Assembly (NCBI GenBank): GCA_937910975.1
Contig: CALEMZ010000351.1
Location: 1-6,770, forward strand
Source: an uncultured Pseudorhodobacter sp.
Lineage (GTDB): Bacteria > Pseudomonadota > Alphaproteobacteria > Rhodobacterales > Rhodobacteraceae
DNA: 6,770 nucleotides
Reading direction: 5' to 3'
The position numbers were made by a program, and so were the translations under genes. Positions within the stretch are counted from its first letter, which is position 1. The number at the start of each line of letters is the position of its first letter. Below, one piece after another: positions 1 through 5,537 of the stretch. The notes beneath the pieces were generated by a model. That model saw nothing but the letters and a program-made list of their open reading frames with translations, had not been told where the DNA came from and did no database searches.

Positions 1-70
1 AAAATGCACTTGCTAATCACGGATACTCGGGGGACGTCTTGAAGTAGCGAAAGGGGCTAGGTTTTGTCAT
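1..70 (-). pseudogene. IS6-family transposase, N-terminal remnant (runs off the left edge)
   Basis: Read on the minus strand, an ATG at 70-68 opens the peptide MTKPSPFRYFKTSPE, followed by Tyr-Pro and a TGA at 19-17. From memory, RYFKTSPE followed by I-I-R-L-A-V is the conserved start of IS6-family DDE transposases common in Rhodobacterales. After the Glu codon the bases still resemble a shifted version of the expected IRLAV codons (ATCCGT, then TTAGCA), which suggests decay by small frameshifting indels rather than chance. No IS6-type terminal repeat (CTGTTGCAAA-like) is visible just upstream of the ATG. Instead the ATG overlaps the stop of a methylase fragment, so the element has lost its end. 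The match is short and recalled rather than searched, and the rest of the gene lies outside the window. Confidence 0.5.
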
Positions 71-258
71 CTGGCAAAAGCGTCAACCACATCCGGATTC
101 AGGGCATCACCACAAACCAACCGGTGGCGCCCGAGTTGCCAGACATCGCCGGGATGTACGCGGCGCGGCACCTCTGCCGGCAAGATATCGTCGGCAGGAT
201 CATCCGGCTCTGCATCTTCCATCTCTTTGCCCTGATCGGGCGGGTATGTGCAAAACCA
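67..258 (-). pseudogene. Fragment of a ParB-domain DNA methyltransferase (linker before the catalytic domain)
   Basis: The minus-strand frame from 258 to the TGA at 69-67 is open for 63 codons. It encodes an acidic, Asp/Glu/Pro-rich stretch (about 234-172) and then PGDVWQLGRHRLVCGDAL (153-100). The G-D-[VL]-W-x-L-G-x-H-R-L-x-C-G-D-A block is, as I know it, the hallmark of proteins that join an N-terminal ParB/Srx-like domain to an N4/N6 DNA methylase domain (Pfam ParBc plus N6_N4_Mtase). They occur on prophages and other mobile elements. In intact proteins the DPPY catalytic motif follows soon after this block. Here the frame ends about ten residues later, at the start codon of an IS6 transposase remnant, and upstream the frame is closed by a stop at 261-259. 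Both the ParB domain and the catalytic domain are therefore absent, and no activity is expected. Confidence 0.58.
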
Positions 259-267
259 TCACGCTAA

Positions 268-523
268 GCTTTTAAAAGTGCCGCCATGTCCGGCACGACG
301 GGGCGCTCATGATGAAGGCCAGCGGTGATGTTGCCATGCAAGAAGCCGGCTGGTGATTATACGTGCCCCCCGTAACTGCCCAGCAGTGGACCGTGCCTGA
401 GCGCTGGCAAATCAAATGACCCTACGTCGAGCTTGGCAAATCGCGGAGCTACACGATAGGTTGAACACAGAAGGGCCACGCGCGTAGGAATCGTCCCGAG
501 AACGACAAAGCGCGAGACGGCCA
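268..523. other. Unassigned region between the IS/methylase debris and fadD
   Basis: No gene is recognised in these 256 bases. One minus-strand frame (356 down to a TAG at 266-264, 30 codons) begins directly after a TAA and reads like a protein tail (it contains GLHHERPVVPDM and ends AALLKA), but it has no start codon at its head and I cannot place it in a family. A minus-strand hairpin with a 6-bp perfect stem (278-283 with 291-296, 7-nt loop) is followed by only four U residues (277-274), a weak terminator at best. On the plus strand an in-frame TAG at 485-487 limits how far the fadD frame can extend upstream. A TTGAAC at 461-466 could be a -35 element, but the best partner (TAGGAA at 485-490, 18-bp spacing) is poor, so no promoter is called. 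Confidence 0.5.
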
Positions 524-528
524 ATGGG

Positions 529-541
529 GGAGGATTTCGTG
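529..541 (+). promoter_or_regulatory. Shine-Dalgarno and GTG start choice for fadD
   Basis: A G-rich purine run containing GGAGG (529-533) lies 5 nt before an in-frame GTG at 539-541. The alternative ATG at 524-526 has only a weak purine stretch (GAGACGG) upstream, and would place the strong GGAGG inside the coding sequence. The GTG is therefore the better start. The choice changes only five residues at the N-terminus. Confidence 0.6.
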
Positions 542-2278
542 ATATCAGAGCAACTGGCAGCCCGCCCGTGGCATGCCGCATATGGCACTACGCTGCCTGT
601 CGAACTGCCGGAGCAGCGTCATCCGAGCCTCGCCCATATGGTCGATGCCGCCTGCGACCTGCATAAAAGCCACACGGCTTTTACTTGCGTGGTCCCCAAC
701 GGCATGAACGGATCGCTCAGCTATGCGCAGGTTGCCGAGATGTCGGATGCTTTCGCTGCCTTCTTGTTGACCTCCTGCGGGTTGCAACCCGGCGCGCGCG
801 TGGCGGTGCAACTGCCCAATGGCCTGCCCTATCCGGTTGTCGCCTTTGGCGTGTTCAAAGCCGGATGCGTACTCGTTAATACGAATCCGCTCTATACGCC
901 CAGCGAGATGGTGCATCAGTTCAACGATTCCGGTGCTGAGGTGCTGGTGATCATCGACATGTCGGCCGACAAGCTCGCCGAGGTGATCCCCCAAACCGAC
1001 ATCCGCGTCGTGGTGTTGGCGGGCGTGTCCGAGTTCTTCCCCGCAATCCCGAAGATGATCGTGCGCGGCGTGCAGAAGGTCTGGAGCAAAACCCTGCCCC
1101 CGGTACCAAAGCTGGAGGTCCCGGTTCTGCGGATCACCGAGGCGCTGGCCAAGGGCCGCGCGGCCAAGGTCGAGGTTGCCCCGCATTGGCGCGACCTGTG
1201 CTCCAATGATCTGGCGTTGCTGCAATACACCGGCGGGACCACCGGCGTTGCCAAGGGCGCGATGCTGACGCATGGCAACCTGCTGGCGAACGTCGATCAG
1301 GTGCAAGCCATGGGCCGCAGCCACATGACGGGCCACGAATGCATTCTGACGGCGCTGCCACTTTATCACATCTTTGCCTTCACCGCGAATTTGCTGACGT
1401 TTTTCGACATTGGCGCGCGCAACATTCTGGTTCCCAGCCCGCGCCCGGTGCAAAATTTGCAACGCGCGCTGGAAAACTATCGCGTCACCTGGATCACCGG
1501 GGTCAACACGCTGTTCAACGGGTTGATGAACGAGGAATGGTTTGCGGCCTATCCGCCCAAGCATCTTGTCGCGGCCATCGCCGGCGGCACGGCGCTGCAC
1601 CAATCGGTTGCCAGCCGCTGGCAGGTCATCACCGGCACCCGCATTGCCGAAGGTTACGGGCTGACCGAAACCGCGCCACTGGTCAGCTTCAACCCGCTGT
1701 CCGATCTGGCAAAACCCGGCAGCATCGGATTTCCGGTTCCGGGCACCGATGTTTTGTTGGTGGATGACGATGGCAAGCCAGTTGCTTCCGGCCTGCCCGG
1801 CGAGTTGATCGTGAAAGGCCCGCAGATCATGCGCGGCTATTGGCAGCGCCCAGATGAGACCAACGAGGCGATAAAAGCTGGCTGGTTTTATACCGGCGAT
1901 GTGGCCGTGATGGATGAAGACGGGTTTTTACGCATCGTGGACCGCAAGAAGGATCTGGTGCTGGTATCGGGCTTCAACGTCTATCCCAATGAGATTGAGG
2001 ACGCTCTGACCAAGATGGACGCGGTACTCGAGGCTGCGGTGATCGGCATTCCCGACGCCAAATCCGGCGAGGCTGCGCGCGCCTATGTGGTCAAGAACCC
2101 CGATCATGCAGGCGAGTTGACCCGCGAGGCGGTTATTGCCCACTGCAAGGTGCTGCTCACCGACTACAAAGTACCCCGCTCGGTGGTGATCCGCGACGAA
2201 TTGCCCAAATCGCCCATCGGAAAGATCCTGCGCAAGGATCTAAAGGCCGAAGTGAAAGCCGAGTTTGCGGGCAAGTGA
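539..2278 (+). CDS. fadD: Long-chain fatty acid--CoA ligase (FadD-type, AMP-forming)
   Basis: This enzyme activates a carboxylic acid with ATP to an acyl-adenylate and then to an acyl-CoA. It acts in the cytosol or at the inner face of the membrane and supplies beta-oxidation or lipid synthesis. The protein has 579 residues from GTG 539, close to the roughly 560 of E. coli FadD. The adenylate-forming superfamily motifs appear in order: P-loop YTGGTTGVAKG (230-240), PLYHIFAF (274-281), WITGVNTLFNGL from 318 (the FadD fatty-acid tunnel region), GYGLTET (372-378), GWFYTGD (448-454), the VDRKKD hinge (467-472), GFNVYPNEIED just after it, and PIGKILRK with the catalytic lysine near 562. No core motif is missing. 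An SBF-family transporter gene follows after 39 bp on the same strand, probably co-transcribed. Chain-length preference cannot be read from the sequence. A medium-chain, aromatic or steroid acid is possible, though the block at 274-330 resembles FadD most closely. An ATG at 524 is an alternative start. Confidence 0.92.
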   Translation: MISEQLAARPWHAAYGTTLPVELPEQRHPSLAHMVDAACDLHKSHTAFTCVVPNGMNGSLSYAQVAEMSDAFAAFLLTSCGLQPGARVAVQLPNGLPYPVVAFGVFKAGCVLVNTNPLYTPSEMVHQFNDSGAEVLVIIDMSADKLAEVIPQTDIRVVVLAGVSEFFPAIPKMIVRGVQKVWSKTLPPVPKLEVPVLRITEALAKGRAAKVEVAPHWRDLCSNDLALLQYTGGTTGVAKGAMLTHGNLLANVDQVQAMGRSHMTGHECILTALPLYHIFAFTANLLTFFDIGARNILVPSPRPVQNLQRALENYRVTWITGVNTLFNGLMNEEWFAAYPPKHLVAAIAGGTALHQSVASRWQVITGTRIAEGYGLTETAPLVSFNPLSDLAKPGSIGFPVPGTDVLLVDDDGKPVASGLPGELIVKGPQIMRGYWQRPDETNEAIKAGWFYTGDVAVMDEDGFLRIVDRKKDLVLVSGFNVYPNEIEDALTKMDAVLEAAVIGIPDAKSGEAARAYVVKNPDHAGELTREAVIAHCKVLLTDYKVPRSVVIRDELPKSPIGKILRKDLKAEVKAEFAGK

Positions 2279-2317
2279 CCGCGACGGGCCAGAAACGACC
2301 AAGATAGGATTACCGCG

Positions 2318-3220
2318 ATGCTTACCCCACTTGAGACGACACTTCTGGGCGTGATGATGATGGTGATCATGCTGGGCATGGGTGCCAGTATGACGTTCCG
2401 CGATTTCCTGATCGCCTTTCGCAAACCCAAGGGGCTGCTGGTCGGCCTGCTCAGTCAGTTCGCCATCATGCCGTTTCTGGGCTATATGCTAGCGGTTCTG
2501 CTTGGCCTGCCATCGGCGATGGCGGTGGGGCTGATCTTGATCGCCTGTATGCCCGGCGGCACCACCTCCAATATATTTGCCTATTTCAGCAAGGGCGTGT
2601 TGGCGCTGTCAATTATGATGACCACTGTCTCGACCATGGCTGCCGTTGTCATGGTGCCGCTGCTCCTGTCATTCTACAGCGGGTTGGCAGGGGTAACGGG
2701 CGAATACGTGATCCCCGCCGCCAACGTGGCGCAGGTGCTGGTCGTACTGCTGGTGCCGACGGCACTTGGCATGGTGCTGCGCAAGGTCAACCCCAATGTC
2801 GGCGCCACGATTGAGCTGATCGGCTCGATGATGGGGGTGTTCGTGATCTTGTTCCTGATCGCGTCCTGGGTGCCGCGCAACTACCAGATGCTGCTGGACA
2901 CACCGTTTCCGGTCTATGTGGCGACCATCGGCATCGGCCTGACCGGCATGTTGCTGGGCTATTGGCTGGCGCGTGGGTTGCGGCAAGACAACAACCGCTC
3001 GCGGACCATCAGCCTTGAAACTGGCATCCAAAACGGCCCGCTTGCGGTGCTGGTGGTCACGCTCAGTTTCACCGGCACCCAACAGCAAGAGGTGCTGTTC
3101 ATTCCGATCCTCTACAGCCTGTTCATCGTGATCTCCAGCTCTCTCATCACGACGTGGTATCGCCGCACGGCCACCCGAGAAGCGGTGGCGCGCGATGCCG
3201 CAAAGGTGAGGATGATCTGA
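2318..3220 (+). CDS. Bile acid:sodium symporter (SBF/BASS) family transporter
   Basis: This is a 300-residue, very hydrophobic inner-membrane protein with about 8-10 transmembrane helices along its whole length, typical for bacterial SBF (Pfam PF01758) proteins. The family uses sodium to carry organic anions. Members include bile-acid carriers and plant plastid pyruvate (BASS2) carriers, and a related bacterial protein, PanS, takes up pantoate. Two family landmarks are visible: MPGGTTSN at 78-85, and LETGIQN at 233-239, where the Glu and Gln correspond to sodium-site residues known from the ASBT-type structures. The start ATG at 2318 has an AGGA (2306-2309) at 8-nt spacing. The upstream neighbour is a FadD-type acyl-CoA ligase 39 bp away, so import of a carboxylate followed by CoA activation is a reasonable but unproven link. 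The name does not establish bile acid as the substrate. Downstream lie an IS remnant and the convergent TRAP operon. Confidence 0.88.
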   Translation: MLTPLETTLLGVMMMVIMLGMGASMTFRDFLIAFRKPKGLLVGLLSQFAIMPFLGYMLAVLLGLPSAMAVGLILIACMPGGTTSNIFAYFSKGVLALSIMMTTVSTMAAVVMVPLLLSFYSGLAGVTGEYVIPAANVAQVLVVLLVPTALGMVLRKVNPNVGATIELIGSMMGVFVILFLIASWVPRNYQMLLDTPFPVYVATIGIGLTGMLLGYWLARGLRQDNNRSRTISLETGIQNGPLAVLVVTLSFTGTQQQEVLFIPILYSLFIVISSSLITTWYRRTATREAVARDAAKVRMI

Positions 3221-3290
3221 GCTGGATGCAAAGTCGCAACAGGTTATTCGGCTGTAACCCTAACCGACTGTTTGGCGGATTTGCGAACCA

Positions 3291-3330
3291 GGAGGCTCTG
3301 TTGCACAAATCAGCTGCATGCCGAGCCTCC
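3291..3330 (+). repeat. Inverted repeat of 8 bp spanning the IS5-type end
   Basis: GGAGGCTC at 3291-3298 is the exact reverse complement of GAGCCTCC at 3323-3330, with a 24-nt loop. It lies 70 bp past the stop of the SBF gene and is followed by a pyrimidine run (3329-3340) rather than a clean T-run. It could act as a weak transcription end for the fadD-SBF unit. It overlaps the terminal and subterminal sequence of an IS5-type remnant, so it may simply be part of that element. No other terminator is evident for either convergent operon. Confidence 0.35.
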
Positions 3331-3410
3331 CCTTCCCTTTAACGGACACATCCATCGCGTTGCTTTTGCGGCGCGCCAAGGGACGCAAAGCGGTTCAGGA
3401 TTGTTGCCCG
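3294..3410 (-). mobile_element. IS5-family (IS903-like group) remnant: terminal repeat plus transposase C-terminus
   Basis: Two independent signals agree in position and direction. First, the 18 bases from 3294 (GGCTCTGTTGCACAAATC) differ at three positions from the IS903 terminal repeat as I recall it (GGCTTTGTTGAATAAATC). Second, the minus strand from about 3413 encodes YRATILNRFASLGAP and reaches a TAA at 3341-3339, which reads like the C-terminus of IS5-family transposases (pattern VRVAVLNRxTALGxP near the end). The gene tail points at the repeat and stops 27 bp before it, as expected for the 3' end of such an element. Everything upstream of these last codons is missing, because the dctM gene ends at 3433. 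The element is therefore a dead end-fragment, and neither a second terminal repeat nor a target duplication is seen. Confidence 0.62.
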
Positions 3411-3432
3411 ATAACCATCGTCTTTTTGGCAA

Positions 3433-4983
3433 TCAAAACACCAAATTTGGTAGCCATGTCGAAAGCTTAGGGAAGGCCCAAATCAACGCCATGGCCACGA
3501 CTTGCAGGCAGATGAAGGGCGCTACCCCTTGATAGATCATGCCTGTGGTTACCTCCGCTGGGGCCGCCCCGCGCAGGTAGAATAGCGAAAAGCCAAAGGG
3601 CGGCGTGAGGAAAGAGGTTTGCAGGTTCACCGCGATCAGCACCGCAAGCCAGATCGGGTCATGCCCCATGATGATCAGGGGCGGCACCAAAAGCGGCAGC
3701 AAAATCACCGAGATTTCAACGAAATCAAGGAAAAAACCCAAAACGAAGATGAAGGCCATGGCAAAAATCAGCGCGCCTGTGGGGCCACCAGGAAGTGCCG
3801 TAAGGATATTGGCGACGCGATGCTCCCCCCCAAGGCCGACGAAGACGAGGCTGAAATAAGACGCCATGAGGATGGTGGCAAAGATCATCGAGGTGACGAC
3901 CAGCGTTTGCCCCATGGCGGGCAGCATAATGCCGCGCCGGAAGGTGGCAAACAGTGCGGAGGCGATGGCGGCAATGCCAAGCAGCGCAAGGCCAGTGTAG
4001 CCCGCCGCGAGCGCATATTCCAACACGCCGGTATCTGAACGTTGCAGCCGCACGGGGGCCAGCCCCGCTGCAAAGGCCAGTACCAATAGCGCCCCTGCCC
4101 CAACGATGATCAGCCAGCGTGGCGCGCCCTGACGCAGCCCCGCGAGCAATATCGCGCCGATAGCGCCCACAGATGCCGCCTCATTCGGGCTTGCCACGCC
4201 GCCAAGGATAGCCCCCAGCACTGCAAAAATCAAAAGGACGGGCGGGGCGATGGAGCCGAGCACCTCGCCCGCTATGGGTTTAACCGCTTGTTCGCGCATC
4301 GCGGGCGCGTCCTGAGGGATCAGCCAGGCGCGTGCGAAGATGTAGAGGATGTATATGACGACCAACAGCAGCCCCGGCACCAAAGCCGCCGCAAAGGTTT
4401 GGCCCACGGAAATGGTTTCGACCGAAAACTTGCCTTGGGCATATTGCGCCTGTTGAAAGGCCGATGACATCACCTCGGCCAGAATGATCAGCAAGGTGGA
4501 GGGCGGGATGATTTGCCCAAGGGTGCCTGCGGTGGCAACCATGCCTGCGGCGAGGCGCGGGTTATAGCCGTTGCGCAGCATGGCGGGCAGCGCGATCATG
4601 CCCATCGCCACCACCGTGGCCCCCACAATGCCGGTGGAGGCCGCCAGCAGCGCACCGACCAGCATCACAGACACCCCAAGCCCGCCACGCATCGCGCCAA
4701 AGAGCCGCCCCATAGTTTCCAAAAGCTCCTCCGCGATACGGGATTTTTCCAGCACCACGCCCATGAGGACAAACAGTGGAATCGCGGTGAGCACGGGGTT
4801 GGTCATCACCGCAAAGAACCGCTGCGCCAGCGCGCCCATCAGCCCAAGGTCAAACACGCCCAAAGCCGAGCCCAAAAGGGCAAAGCCGGTGGCAACCCCC
4901 GCGATGGAAAAGGCGACCGGATAGCCCATCAAGATCACGATGATCAGGGCCGCGAACATGATCAGATCAAGTGGCAGGGTCAT
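3433..4983 (-). CDS. dctM: TRAP transporter large permease subunit (DctM / FcbT3 type)
   Basis: This is the large membrane subunit of a tripartite ATP-independent periplasmic (TRAP) transporter. It forms the sodium-driven transport path that takes substrate from the DctP binding protein. The start ATG at 4983-4981 overlaps the TGA of dctQ by 4 bp (ATGA), which indicates translational coupling. An upstream in-frame ATG at 5052 lies inside dctQ and is rejected. The protein has 516 residues with many hydrophobic helices. Family landmarks are the N-terminal YPVAFSIAG (21-29), TAGTLGQIIPPST (151-163), SPNEAASVGAIGA (265-277) and, in the second half, LQTSFLTPPFGFSLFYLRG (454-472). It is longer than the usual 425-440 residue DctM because about 65 residues (roughly 281-346) with two extra hydrophobic segments are inserted after the PNEAA motif. 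This long form fits COG4664, the mannitol/chloroaromatic TRAP group. The C-terminus ends about 22 bp from an IS5 remnant, but looks complete. Confidence 0.93.
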   Translation of the reverse strand: MTLPLDLIMFAALIIVILMGYPVAFSIAGVATGFALLGSALGVFDLGLMGALAQRFFAVMTNPVLTAIPLFVLMGVVLEKSRIAEELLETMGRLFGAMRGGLGVSVMLVGALLAASTGIVGATVVAMGMIALPAMLRNGYNPRLAAGMVATAGTLGQIIPPSTLLIILAEVMSSAFQQAQYAQGKFSVETISVGQTFAAALVPGLLLVVIYILYIFARAWLIPQDAPAMREQAVKPIAGEVLGSIAPPVLLIFAVLGAILGGVASPNEAASVGAIGAILLAGLRQGAPRWLIIVGAGALLVLAFAAGLAPVRLQRSDTGVLEYALAAGYTGLALLGIAAIASALFATFRRGIMLPAMGQTLVVTSMIFATILMASYFSLVFVGLGGEHRVANILTALPGGPTGALIFAMAFIFVLGFFLDFVEISVILLPLLVPPLIIMGHDPIWLAVLIAVNLQTSFLTPPFGFSLFYLRGAAPAEVTTGMIYQGVAPFICLQVVAMALIWAFPKLSTWLPNLVF

Positions 4984-5480
4984 TTCGCGCCTCGCAGACG
5001 GATCACATCGCGGATCAGGGCCGAGAGGCCTTGCACCAGCAACAGCACACAAAAGGCCGACACCAAAGACTTAAGCAAGAAGGAAGCGGGTACGCCGCCC
5101 ACCGATATCGGGCCTTCAAGGATAGACCACGCGCGACGGACTGAGGGCCAGCTATAGTACAAAAGGATGCCAAGCGAGGGTAGCATCAGGGCCAGATGGC
5201 CAAAGATATCAACCATGGCTTTGCGCTGCGGCGACAGTGGCGCATAGAAGATGTCCACCCGCACATGCCCACCCATCAGCAACGTATAGCCCGCCCCCAG
5301 CATGAAAAGCGAGGCATGTAAATAAAGCACGGCTTCATTGATGAAAATTGACGTGAAGCCAAAGACATAGCGCAGAAGAACGATGCCGAATTGTACCAGC
5401 ACCATGGCAAGTGCGGCCCACATCACCACCCCGCCCACGGCGCGATTTATCTGGTCCAGCCTGTCTGCAAAACGTTCCAT
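4980..5480 (-). CDS. dctQ: TRAP transporter small permease subunit (DctQ)
   Basis: This is the small inner-membrane subunit that pairs with DctM and supports docking of the binding protein. It has 166 residues with the expected four transmembrane segments (about 17-40, 49-69, 89-111 and 131-156). The family motif GGHVRVDIFY at 70-79 follows the second helix, and a typical PLSPQRKAM cytoplasmic turn comes next. The start ATG at 5480-5478 has an AAGGG (5491-5487) at 6-nt spacing, placed immediately after the U-run of the upstream hairpin. The gene overlaps dctM by 4 bp, so the two subunits should be made in step. It is separated from dctP by 57 bp containing that hairpin, which probably lowers DctQM relative to DctP. 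Confidence 0.92.
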   Translation of the reverse strand: MERFADRLDQINRAVGGVVMWAALAMVLVQFGIVLLRYVFGFTSIFINEAVLYLHASLFMLGAGYTLLMGGHVRVDIFYAPLSPQRKAMVDIFGHLALMLPSLGILLYYSWPSVRRAWSILEGPISVGGVPASFLLKSLVSAFCVLLLVQGLSALIRDVIRLRGAK

Positions 5481-5495
5481 GCCCTGCCCTTTTTC

Positions 5496-5530
5496 AAAAG
5501 AAAAGCGGCCCCCAAAGAACAGGGGCCGCT
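5496..5530 (-). terminator. Intercistronic hairpin/terminator between dctP and dctQM
   Basis: On the minus strand AGCGGCCCC (5530-5522) pairs perfectly with GGGGCCGCT (5512-5504) around a 9-nt loop. It is followed by TTTTCTTT, with one interrupting C. The stem starts 7 nt after the dctP stop codon. This has the shape of an intrinsic terminator. Because dctQM lie just downstream on the same strand, partial read-through is expected. Such an element would give more binding protein than permease and would also protect the dctP mRNA 3' end. Confidence 0.8.
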
Positions 5531-5537
5531 GGTCGCA

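Noticed and set aside
64..267. Plus-strand frame of 67 codons near the left edge
   Set aside because: The opposite strand carries a recognisable methylase fragment in the same interval, and the plus-strand peptide has no family resemblance.
357..581. Minus-strand frame of 74 codons overlapping the fadD start
   Set aside because: It is not recognised as any family and overlaps the 5' end of fadD. A further decayed gene cannot be excluded, but the sequence alone does not support one.
545..1603. Long minus-strand open frame (352 codons) opposite fadD
   Set aside because: It lies fully antisense to a gene with clear acyl-CoA ligase motifs, is rich in His, Arg and Gln in a way typical of the shadow frame of GC-rich genes, and has no recognisable domain.
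3242..3265. GGTTA with two TAACC copies after the SBF gene
   Set aside because: Only a 5-bp stem, with no U-run. Too weak to call a terminator.
3440..3451. 12-bp perfect palindrome ACCAAATTTGGT at the dctM 3' end
   Set aside because: It lies within the final codons of dctM, has no loop and no U-run suited to termination, and could arise by chance. There is no support for an operator or terminator.
4984..5052. Upstream in-frame ATG that would extend dctM by 23 residues
   Set aside because: The extension is polar, lies inside dctQ and does not resemble a DctM N-terminus. The ATGA overlap at 4983-4980 is the usual TRAP arrangement.
4513..5157. Plus-strand open frame of 214 codons opposite dctM/dctQ
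   Set aside because: It is antisense to two well-defined TRAP genes, with low-complexity His/Arg/Lys-rich content and no plausible start context. It is a shadow of the GC-rich codon bias.
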